Shown one piece after another: positions 15,349-23,328 of a DNA stretch of 64,000 nucleotides (its first letter is position 1; each line of letters starts with the position of its first letter). Position numbers and translations under genes: made by a program. Source of the stretch: UBA5109 sp965661005. Lineage in GTDB: Bacteria; Pseudomonadota; Gammaproteobacteria; Pseudomonadales; Pseudohongiellaceae. The DNA is taken from assembly GCA_965661005.1 (NCBI GenBank), contig CBFICB010000007.1, forward strand, positions 1 to 64,000. The letters run 5' to 3'. The notes under the pieces are model-generated. The model ran no database searches. It saw nothing but the letters and a program-made list of their open reading frames with translations, and was not told where the DNA came from.

Positions 15349-17493
15349 ATGTTCATCCATGAAAAAAGCTACAGCAGGTCTGCCGAGCTTGGACCTTATC
15401 CTCTGGAAGCATTGCCTAGAGATTCAGGCCTTATAGATATAGAAAGCCAACTTCCACCTATCCATGTAGAGCATTATTCTGCTTCTACAAAAACTTTGGC
15501 CAAGGCCACAAATCTTTACGCGAGTTATTTCGAAGAATTTTTTCAGGGGGATTTGAGCCCTCAAAAAGCACCTGTACCTGATTCCCTTGAACGTAGAAGT
15601 GTTGATATGAAAGGCGCAGTTTATTTCCTCGATGCCTCACACGCCGGTATCTGCAAAATTCCAGAAAACGCATGGCTTATAGATGCCGTTCAAGTTGAGC
15701 ATTCCTTTGCCGTTGTGTTTAGTGTCAGTTATGGCCGATTACCTGAGCAAGATAATTTAGCCAATGAGTGGTTAACTTCAAGTGAGCATGATATTGCTCG
15801 CATGCGTTGCGCCGAGATTGCCGCTTCAATATCCGGATATATCAGAAGATTAGGGTTTAATGCTCAGTCGCATATCGAAGGGAACAGTTTGCTAGATACT
15901 GATCGTCTGGCTGTGTTATCGGGAATCGCTGAACGCACAGCCGATAAGGTAAATATTCAAAGCCCTTTTTTAGGCAAGAATTTTGCTGTAGGGATCGTTT
16001 CAACGGATTATGAATTAGCTTTGGACATCCCCTTTAAAGCCGGCTCCAAAATTAATACCCTGCTTAACTGGATAGGGCTTAATGGCGCCATGTCCTTGCG
16101 AGAAATTACTCGGCGCAATAAGCGGAAAAGCCACCTAAGTCCTTATCCGATGGAGCAGGTAAAAAGAATTGAGCGGCCCACAACACTTATTCTGGATGAT
16201 GAAGTGCCACGGGTTCCCAAAAGAGCTGCTTTTTTTGCGCGAGCAAGAGTGGGCGATCTTGGCGATAAAGCACAAAAAGAAGTTACACGATTTGCTGTTA
16301 AACACCCCTTAACGGGAGGAATGGTGCCTTCCCTGGTAGCCTTGGCTGGAAAACAGGAAGGCGAAGTGTCACAGCCCAAGAGCACAGATCTGAGTGATCC
16401 TGTTGCTAATGCTAAAGGCCTAAAGTCCCTTGCTTACCATTTAGGTGCTGATCTTGTCGGTATTTGTGAAATTCCAGGCTATGCCTGGTATAGCCACCAC
16501 ATGGATGGCACAGAAATAGTTCCGTATCATCGCTACGCCGTGGTCATGTTAATTGACCAGGGCCATGGGACGATGGAAGGAGCCAGTGGAGATGACTGGA
16601 TTTCTGGTGGTCAGTCAATGCGTGGCTATCTGCGTGGTGCAGAAATTGCTGGCATTATGTCAGAGTTCTTGAGGAAAAAAGGGCACTCTGCTCGACCACA
16701 CACTCAGGCAGACAGTGATGTATTGCATATTCCTCTGGTGCTATGGGCAGGTTTGGGAGAGCTCAGCCGCATTGGGGAGCTTGTTTTAAACCCTTATGTA
16801 GGCCCTCGGTTTAAATCAGTGGTATTAACGACAGACATCCCCCTAGAAGTGGATAAGCCGATTGATTTTGGGCTGCAATATTTCTGTGAAAATTGTTTGA
16901 AGTGTGCCAGAGAGTGTCCGGTTAGTGCTATTCCATTTAAAGAAAAAGTTATGTTCAACGGCTATGAAATCTGGAAGCCTGATGTTGAACGTTGTACCAG
17001 ATACCGTGTAACAAACCAAAAGGGCTCAGCCTGTGGACGTTGCATGAAAACCTGCCCTTTGAATAAAGTGGTTTCTGCTGATGGCTCTTTACTGCATCGC
17101 GTGGGCACCTGGCTTGGTGTTCATGCCCGCTGGCTCAAACCTCTCATGGTACCTATTGCGGTGCTTCTCGATGATAAATTGGGTTTTGGTAAACGAAATC
17201 TGGTGAAAAAATGGTGGCTGGATTTAGAAATTGTAGATGGTGTTTGCGTTGTCCCAAAAGCAACAAATGAAAGAGATATAGATCTGGCTAAGGATATTTC
17301 TGGTGATAAATCTCCAGTTGGATATTATTCTGCTAATGTGATGCCTCCTCCGAACTCTTCAGAAGCAGTACCTCTCAATCACCGCGAAGCAATTAAGCGG
17401 GGAGAGGAATTGGAATCAGTTAGTGCTGCTTTTGTCAGGTATAAAAATAAAGGTAAAAAACCTGCGCATTACATTCCGACAAAAAATATATAA
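15349..17493 (+). CDS. rdhA: cytoplasmic reductive dehalogenase homologue (NpRdhA-type, cobalamin and 2x[4Fe-4S])
   Basis: 714 residues without a Tat or Sec signal, unlike membrane-associated organohalide-respiring RdhA. The C-terminal half has a cobalamin-binding nitroreductase-like domain (about 355-505). It is followed by a ferredoxin domain with C513xxC516xxC519xxxC523P and C549x12C562xxC565xxxC569P, the two RdhA cluster motifs. Y427, K489 and R551 fall within one residue of the catalytic Tyr426, Lys488 and Arg552 of NpRdhA (numbers from memory). The N-terminal half (about 88-225) looks like a degenerate copy of the cobalamin domain (AGICKIPENAW against VGICEIPGYAW), a feature of aerobic catabolic enzymes. 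There is no fused reductase and no rdhB anchor gene. It probably removes a halogen ortho to a phenolic OH. A non-dehalogenating member of the family remains possible. Confidence 0.85.
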   Translation: MFIHEKSYSRSAELGPYPLEALPRDSGLIDIESQLPPIHVEHYSASTKTLAKATNLYASYFEEFFQGDLSPQKAPVPDSLERRSVDMKGAVYFLDASHAGICKIPENAWLIDAVQVEHSFAVVFSVSYGRLPEQDNLANEWLTSSEHDIARMRCAEIAASISGYIRRLGFNAQSHIEGNSLLDTDRLAVLSGIAERTADKVNIQSPFLGKNFAVGIVSTDYELALDIPFKAGSKINTLLNWIGLNGAMSLREITRRNKRKSHLSPYPMEQVKRIERPTTLILDDEVPRVPKRAAFFARARVGDLGDKAQKEVTRFAVKHPLTGGMVPSLVALAGKQEGEVSQPKSTDLSDPVANAKGLKSLAYHLGADLVGICEIPGYAWYSHHMDGTEIVPYHRYAVVMLIDQGHGTMEGASGDDWISGGQSMRGYLRGAEIAGIMSEFLRKKGHSARPHTQADSDVLHIPLVLWAGLGELSRIGELVLNPYVGPRFKSVVLTTDIPLEVDKPIDFGLQYFCENCLKCARECPVSAIPFKEKVMFNGYEIWKPDVERCTRYRVTNQKGSACGRCMKTCPLNKVVSADGSLLHRVGTWLGVHARWLKPLMVPIAVLLDDKLGFGKRNLVKKWWLDLEIVDGVCVVPKATNERDIDLAKDISGDKSPVGYYSANVMPPPNSSEAVPLNHREAIKRGEELESVSAAFVRYKNKGKKPAHYIPTKNI

Positions 17494-17548
17494 TTAATCA
17501 TAATTTACTGAGTTATAAGATGAAGCAATTGATAAATAAGGATAAGGA

Positions 17549-18727
17549 ATGAGCAAAGCTACTTTTAAACCAGGGCGACATTTTTTACAGATTCCAGGCC
17601 CATCAAATGTGCCTGACAGTGTCTTACGTGCCATGGCTCAACCAGTGATAGATCATCGGGGTCCTGATTTTCCCGCATTGACTTTTGATATCTTTGAGAA
17701 AATAAAACCGGTTTTTAATACTGAATCGCCAGTTTTTATCTATCCAGCTTCCGGCACAGGTGGATGGGAATGTGCCTTGCTGAATACACTTTCACCTGGC
17801 GATAAAGTACTCGCTTTTGAGACTGGACACTTTGCAAGCTTGTGGAAAGAGGTCGCAGACAAACTAAACCTTGACGTTCAGTGGGTTGCCGGTGACTGGC
17901 GTCATGGAGTCGAGCCAGAGAAAGTAGAAGAAGCGCTAAGACAGGATACTCAGCACAACATCAAAGCGGTGTTAGCGGTTCATACTGAAACATCAACGGG
18001 AGTAACGAGCCGAATAGCTGAAGTTCGTCAGGCAATTGATGCGGCAGGTCATCCGGCTTTATTTTTTGTCGATGCAGTGTCTTCTTTGGCATGTACTGAG
18101 TACTTTCACGATGAGTGGAAAGTTGATGTGACGGTTAGTGGATCGCAAAAAGGTTTAATGCTGCCACCGGGGCTTAGTTTTAACGCTGTCAGTGATAAAG
18201 CTCTGGCGGCATCCAAAGATTCAAAATCACTGCACTCTTATTGGCGCTGGGACGCCATGTTAAATTTTAATCAAAAAGGATATTACCCTTATACGCCAAG
18301 TACCAATTTACTCTATGGTCTGCAGGAAGCCTTGAATCTATTGCATCAAGAAGGACTGGACAATGTATTTGCCAGGCATCGACGTTTTGCTGAGGCTACC
18401 CGCAGAGCTGTTAGTGCCTGGGGGCTCGAAAATATTTGCTTAAACCCGAATGAGTTTTGCAATTCAACAACGGCAGTCCTGGTGCCTGATGGGAAAGATG
18501 CCGATGCTTTGCGTAGCATTATTTTACAGCGGTTTAATATGTCTCTAGGGACTGGATTGGGGAAACTTAAGGGTAAAATTTTCAGAATAGGACATATTGG
18601 GGATTTAAATGAGCTAATGCTGGCCGGGACTTTGAGTGGAGTTGAAATGGGCCTGAGTCTATCAGATATTCCATATAATAAAGGCGGCGTTAATGCGGCG
18701 CTGGATTACTTGGCTGAAACGGAGTAA
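17549..18727 (+). CDS. serine-glyoxylate/alanine-glyoxylate-type class V aminotransferase
   Basis: A 392-residue PLP enzyme. The start ATG follows AAGGA (ataaggataaggaATG). The family opening QIPGPSNVPDSVLRAM and HRGPDF is intact. D175 in FFVDAVSSL stacks on the cofactor. The Schiff-base lysine is K201 in SGSQKGLMLPPG. The C-terminal R in FRIGHIGDLN is the substrate-carboxylate arginine. It is closest in look to bacterial SgaA, which converts glyoxylate and serine to glycine and hydroxypyruvate. It lies 55 bp after rdhA and 31 bp before the permease, suggesting one transcript. A paralogue of similar length lies at 41975-43111. The link to the phenol genes is positional only. Confidence 0.88.
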   Translation: MSKATFKPGRHFLQIPGPSNVPDSVLRAMAQPVIDHRGPDFPALTFDIFEKIKPVFNTESPVFIYPASGTGGWECALLNTLSPGDKVLAFETGHFASLWKEVADKLNLDVQWVAGDWRHGVEPEKVEEALRQDTQHNIKAVLAVHTETSTGVTSRIAEVRQAIDAAGHPALFFVDAVSSLACTEYFHDEWKVDVTVSGSQKGLMLPPGLSFNAVSDKALAASKDSKSLHSYWRWDAMLNFNQKGYYPYTPSTNLLYGLQEALNLLHQEGLDNVFARHRRFAEATRRAVSAWGLENICLNPNEFCNSTTAVLVPDGKDADALRSIILQRFNMSLGTGLGKLKGKIFRIGHIGDLNELMLAGTLSGVEMGLSLSDIPYNKGGVNAALDYLAETE

Positions 18728-18758
18728 GGCTAGATAAAAATAATAAAAGGAATAAATA

Positions 18759-20132
18759 ATGGATGCTTCAACAGCGGTCAGTAATAACGCTGCAATTTCA
18801 TTAATCGGTTTTGCAATAATCATTTTCCTGCTGCTATTTTTAATAGCAAGATGGAAATGGCATGTGTTTTTCGCATTGCTTATTCCTATTATGTTGTTTG
18901 GTATTTTACCTGGCGTTCAACAAAATAATTTTATTGATGCTTTTGAAAGTGGTTTTGGCAATACTCTCGGCTCAATCGGGGTTGTGATTGTACTGGGTTC
19001 TATTATAGCGGAAGCCTTAAAGCATACCGGAGCAATTCAGGTGATCACCAGGTCCATGGTTAATCTGGTTGGTACCAAACGTATGCCGTTGGCTTTAACG
19101 CTTACTGGATTTGTGATCGGCATAGCTATTTTTTCAGATGTCGCTTATGTGATTTTAAACCCTTTAGTACATTCTGCCGCTAAAACCATGGGTGTGGGTA
19201 TCGCGACGATGTCTACAGGACTGGTCGGAGCCCTACAGCTAACTCATGCCATTGTGCCACCGACACCTGGACCATTAGCTGCAGCAGCAATTGTCGGTGC
19301 AGATATAGGCAAGACCATTATATTTGGCGGTATCGCTTGCTTTTTTGGCTCTATCGCCGGCTGGGCATGGGGGGCTTTTATTGCAGGACCGCGTATTAGT
19401 ACTATGCCAAGTGATGAATTTGAGGGAATTTCCATTGAAGATCTAGATGCTGATGGCCCTTCCGAATTGCCCAGTACGCTTAGCTCCTACATGCCGATCA
19501 TGATCCCAATTATTTTAATTGGCACACAAAGTGTTGTGTCTCTTGTGTTTGAAGATGGGCACATACTTAGAACCATATTTGCTTATTTGGGTTGGCCAGT
19601 GATCGCGCTATCAGTTGGTGTATGGCTGGCTTATCGAAATATCAAAAGTGTGGATGACAAGGACAAAGCCAAAGATGAGTGGGTAGAATCAGCCTTAAAG
19701 ACCTCGGCCATGATACTTGTTGTGACAGGCTTAGGTGGATCATTGAGCGCCATTCTGCGAGGCACGCCAGCAGTAGATTATATTGCGGCAATATTCACGG
19801 ATTATGGTTTGCCAACTATCATGCTGCCTTTTGTCATTGGCATTATCGGTAACATGATAACTGGTTCTACGACAGTGGGTGTGATCACCGCAGCTTCATT
19901 GGTAGCGCCTATGCTGGGCACACTTGGGCTTTCGCCGGAGGCAGCCATGCTTGCTGGCGCCAGTGGGTCGGTCATTATTAAGTATGTGAATAGTAGTTAT
20001 TTCTGGGTGTGTACTTCGCTATCGCGATTAAGTGTGACAGATGCCGTTTTCAGTTATGGTGGAGCAACGCTTGTTGGCGGTCTGGTTTCCTTTATAACGG
20101 TTTGTATCTTGTGGGCAATAGGCTTAATTTAA
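18759..20132 (+). CDS. GntP-family permease
   Basis: A 457-residue integral membrane protein with about 12 hydrophobic segments. It has the GntP/CitMHS-like signatures GSIIAEALKHTGA, THAIVPPTPGPLAAA and MITGSTTVGVITAASLVAPML. Family members carry gluconate, glycerate, 3-hydroxybutyrate or similar hydroxy acids with protons. Its position after a glyoxylate aminotransferase and against a D-2-hydroxyacid dehydrogenase makes a small hydroxy acid such as glycerate, glycolate or lactate likely. That is inference. The ribosome-binding site is AAAAGGAA before ATG at 18759. The stop codon overlaps the stop of the convergent gene in a TTAA palindrome. Confidence 0.9.
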   Translation: MDASTAVSNNAAISLIGFAIIIFLLLFLIARWKWHVFFALLIPIMLFGILPGVQQNNFIDAFESGFGNTLGSIGVVIVLGSIIAEALKHTGAIQVITRSMVNLVGTKRMPLALTLTGFVIGIAIFSDVAYVILNPLVHSAAKTMGVGIATMSTGLVGALQLTHAIVPPTPGPLAAAAIVGADIGKTIIFGGIACFFGSIAGWAWGAFIAGPRISTMPSDEFEGISIEDLDADGPSELPSTLSSYMPIMIPIILIGTQSVVSLVFEDGHILRTIFAYLGWPVIALSVGVWLAYRNIKSVDDKDKAKDEWVESALKTSAMILVVTGLGGSLSAILRGTPAVDYIAAIFTDYGLPTIMLPFVIGIIGNMITGSTTVGVITAASLVAPMLGTLGLSPEAAMLAGASGSVIIKYVNSSYFWVCTSLSRLSVTDAVFSYGGATLVGGLVSFITVCILWAIGLI

Positions 20133-23011
20133 GCCAGCGCCATCTGCAATACTCTGGCGACGTGTAGCGCTTCTCTTCCGGTGCCATGCTGAATTTGACT
20201 GCGACAGCTGGTGCCGTCAGCGACGATAATACTACCACCCTGATCGTTATTTATCGTCGGGAATAATGACAGGCCTGCCATTTGCATTGATACTTCATAA
20301 TGCTCTTTCTCATAGCCAAATGATCCGGCCATTCCACAACAACTGCTATCAATAGTTTTAACCTTAAGGTCTGGAATCAAACTCAAAACTTCTTGAACAG
20401 GCGACATCGCGGCAAAGGCTTTTTGGTGACAATGGCCATGCAATAAAGCTTGCTTGCTCGTGATAGGATTTAATTTAAGATCTAATTTGCCCTCGAGCTT
20501 TTCCTTGGCTAGAAATTCTTCAAACAGATAAGCATTTTCTGAAAGTATGCGAGTATCTTCTCCTGGAAGTAGGCCAAGGTATTCGTCTCTTAGCGTCAGA
20601 AGACAGGAAGGCTCCAGTCCAACAACAGGAACACCACGTTTTACATAAGGCAATAGTGCTTCTATCATCCGCTTGGCTTCAACACGGGCTTCATCCAGCA
20701 AACCATTGCTAAAGAAGGTTCTGCCACAACATAAAGGTCTGCCTTTGTCGACCGGGCTAGGACATGTAACCTTATAACCAGCTGCAACAAGTACTTCCAA
20801 AGCCGCCTTGGCGTTTTCAGCTTCAAAGCAACTGTTAAAGGTATCGACAAGCAGAATGACTTCTAGTCTGTTGTCGCTATCATCTGTTTCCTGTGCTGCT
20901 GGGCTAAAGTGATCAGTGCGCCAACGTGGTAATTTACGTTTACTGCTTATGCCCAATAATGCTTCTGAAATTTTTGCAAAACCAGGAATTTGATCGCGTA
21001 GATTGAGCAGGAAACTCAAATATTTTAGCTTGGGCGCATAGCGAGGCAGATAGGCGAATACTTTATCCCTCAGAGTTAAACCATGTTTTTGATGATAATG
21101 ATGCAGAAACTCGGTTTTCATTTTCGCCATATCAATACCAGTGGGGCACTCACGTTTACAGCCCTTGCAGCCGACACAAAGATCCATGGTCTGGTACATT
21201 GCATCGGAAGTGAAAGCGTCGGCACCCAGCTGGCCGGTAATAGCCAAGCGTAAAGTATTCGCTCGTCCACGGGTTAGGTGCTGTTCATTTTTACTGACTC
21301 TATATGATGGGCACATGACGCCGACATTGGCTTTTCGGCAAGCACCATTGTTGTTGCACATCTCAATGGCACGATTGAAACCGTCCCATTCAGACCAGTC
21401 CAGACTTGTTTTAATATCGATAGGGGAATAGCCAGGTGCGAAGCGCATTATGCTACGGTCATCCATCTTATGCGGCTTCACTATTTTGCCAGGGTTAAAT
21501 AAACCATCAGGATCAAAATAATTTTTTACTTCCTCGAAATTCTCAACCATGCGGCGGCCAAACATTGGTTCATGAAATTCTGAGCGTGAAATACCGTCGC
21601 CATGTTCGCCAGAATGTGAGCCCTTATATTCACGTACCATGGCCATGGTTTCTTCGACAATATCACGCATTTTTGTGGCGCCACTTGCTTCTTTCATGTT
21701 TAAAACTGGTCTGACATGCAAGGTGCCAACCGACGCGTGAGCATAAAAAGTGCCAGTTGTCCCGTGTTTATGAAATATGTCTGTCAGTCGCCGCGTATAT
21801 TCTGCTAAATCTTCTAGCCGAACTGCGCAATCTTCAATAAATGAAATCGGTTTGCCATCGCCTTTCATTGACATCATGATGTTGAGGCCGGATTTTCGAA
21901 CCTCCCATATTTCATTTTGAAAATCATCGCTTGCTTCGACAACAGCATTTGCAAAACCCAGATCGCCCATTAATTCTACAAGTTGCTTTAGGCTTTTCAG
22001 TTGCTCGCCATGATCTTCGCCTGAAAATTCCACTAATAGTAAAGCTTGTGGTTCACCCTGAACGAAACGATTAACAATTTGAGCATAGATTGGAATATCT
22101 CGAGCCAGGTCAATCATTGTACGATCAACTAATTCCACAGCTGAGGGCTTAAGTTTTACAATGTGCTGTGTGCTATCCATGGCTTCATAGAAAGTAGGGA
22201 AGTGGCAGACACCTAAAACTTTATTCTTTGGAATGGGTTGCAGGTTTAAATGGATGCGTTGAAAGAAACCCAGGGTTCCTTCTGAGCCGACTAAAAGTCT
22301 TGCCAGATTTGGATCTGATTTAACTAATTCATCAATATTGTAGCCACCTACACGTCTTAATAAATCAGGAAAACGTTCTGCAATTTCACCAGCTTCTCTT
22401 TGTCCGAGTGCAAGCAGCTGATTAATTAATGACTGATGTTTTGTATTGGCAAGCGCTTCACCATTCATTTTTTTGAAATGAGCTCTGCTACCATCGGCTA
22501 GCAGGGCTTCTATTGATCGGACATTGTGAACCATATTGCCGTAGCGAATTGAACGGGCGCCACAGCTGTTATTACCGGTCATTCCGCCTATGGTGGCGCG
22601 ATTAGCTGTAGACACGTCTACGGGGTACCAAAGACCTTCTGCTTTTAATTGGCGGTTAAGCTCATCCAGCACCATGCCAGGCTGAACGCAGGCTGTCGCC
22701 TGGTCTTTGTTGAAATCAATTAGCTTGTTCAGAGATCTGGTGGTGTCGATCATAAGCGCTTCTCCAATGGCCTGACCATTTTGTGAAGTGCCACCCCCCC
22801 TTGGCAAAACTGGTACGCCTTCTTCTGCGGCAATTTGGACTGCAATTTCCACATCTTCTTCAGAAGAAGGAATAACGACCCCTATTGGCATCAGTTGGTA
22901 GATAGATGCGTCAGTGCTGTAACGGCCTCTTGAGAAAGTATCGTGGAGAACCTCGCCCTGGATTTCCTGCTTTAAGCGACTGAACATAGGATTGTAATTA
23001 TTTTTCGACAT
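20129..23011 (-). CDS. FAD/Fe-S D-2-hydroxyacid dehydrogenase (YdiJ/D-2-HGDH/DLD-like fusion)
   Basis: 960 residues with three parts. A VAO-type FAD domain (about 40-510) has PVLPRGGGTSQNGQ, IGGMTGNNSCGARS, LVGSEGTLG and HSGEHGDGISR. A ferredoxin-like domain has C552...C558...C567P and C612xxC615xxC618xxxC622P. A C-terminal CCG region has PLCCGRTFFSNG and SSCCGMAGSFGYE. The layout and size are those of E. coli YdiJ-type enzymes, which oxidise D-2-hydroxyglutarate, D-lactate or related acids and feed electrons onward. The cysteine-rich regions should bind Fe-S clusters. A run of seven G lies in the codons for RGGG. There is no good ribosome-binding site upstream of the ATG at 23011, though the N-terminus matches the family. 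Confidence 0.92.
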   Translation of the reverse strand: MSKNNYNPMFSRLKQEIQGEVLHDTFSRGRYSTDASIYQLMPIGVVIPSSEEDVEIAVQIAAEEGVPVLPRGGGTSQNGQAIGEALMIDTTRSLNKLIDFNKDQATACVQPGMVLDELNRQLKAEGLWYPVDVSTANRATIGGMTGNNSCGARSIRYGNMVHNVRSIEALLADGSRAHFKKMNGEALANTKHQSLINQLLALGQREAGEIAERFPDLLRRVGGYNIDELVKSDPNLARLLVGSEGTLGFFQRIHLNLQPIPKNKVLGVCHFPTFYEAMDSTQHIVKLKPSAVELVDRTMIDLARDIPIYAQIVNRFVQGEPQALLLVEFSGEDHGEQLKSLKQLVELMGDLGFANAVVEASDDFQNEIWEVRKSGLNIMMSMKGDGKPISFIEDCAVRLEDLAEYTRRLTDIFHKHGTTGTFYAHASVGTLHVRPVLNMKEASGATKMRDIVEETMAMVREYKGSHSGEHGDGISRSEFHEPMFGRRMVENFEEVKNYFDPDGLFNPGKIVKPHKMDDRSIMRFAPGYSPIDIKTSLDWSEWDGFNRAIEMCNNNGACRKANVGVMCPSYRVSKNEQHLTRGRANTLRLAITGQLGADAFTSDAMYQTMDLCVGCKGCKRECPTGIDMAKMKTEFLHHYHQKHGLTLRDKVFAYLPRYAPKLKYLSFLLNLRDQIPGFAKISEALLGISSKRKLPRWRTDHFSPAAQETDDSDNRLEVILLVDTFNSCFEAENAKAALEVLVAAGYKVTCPSPVDKGRPLCCGRTFFSNGLLDEARVEAKRMIEALLPYVKRGVPVVGLEPSCLLTLRDEYLGLLPGEDTRILSENAYLFEEFLAKEKLEGKLDLKLNPITSKQALLHGHCHQKAFAAMSPVQEVLSLIPDLKVKTIDSSCCGMAGSFGYEKEHYEVSMQMAGLSLFPTINNDQGGSIIVADGTSCRSQIQHGTGREALHVARVLQMALA

Positions 23012-23328
23012 AAGTTTTTAAATCGCAATTAAGAAAGAATTTGCATTATATCTGCAATATTAAAGCCGATCTCATAAAGCACTTGGCAGGTAAAAAGACA
23101 ATATGATTGGGTTTGAGTTGATTTTACCAGCACTGCCTACACACTACTAATTAAACACTTTAATTAATGACCATAAATTAATCAGCACTTCACCAATGGC
23201 CGTGGGGGGGGGGATTGATAAGCTGGTGAAATGCCAACATTCATCAGGATTGTCAGTTGATGATAGTCCACGTAAACTATCTTGCCAGCTATATGCAAAT
23301 ATAAAAAGAACAAGCAGGAGCGTGCATC
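23012..23328. other. divergent intergenic region with a G10 tract
   Basis: 317 bp between the FAD/Fe-S dehydrogenase gene (-) and the haem lipoprotein gene (+). A run of ten G lies at 23204-23213, about 115 bp before the lipoprotein ATG. A short open frame from 23196 into the next gene uses no convincing start and has no family features, so I do not call it. Confidence 0.6.
23204..23213 (+). repeat. G10 homopolymer tract
   Basis: Ten consecutive G in an otherwise AT-rich spacer. Such tracts slip during replication and can tune promoter spacing, but they are also a common place for sequencing or assembly errors. Confidence 0.8.

Noticed and set aside
15349..17493. Epoxyqueuosine reductase (QueG)
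   Set aside because: QueG is about half this length. The 714-residue size, the duplicated N-terminal half and the CX12CX2CX3CP second cluster fit RdhA instead.
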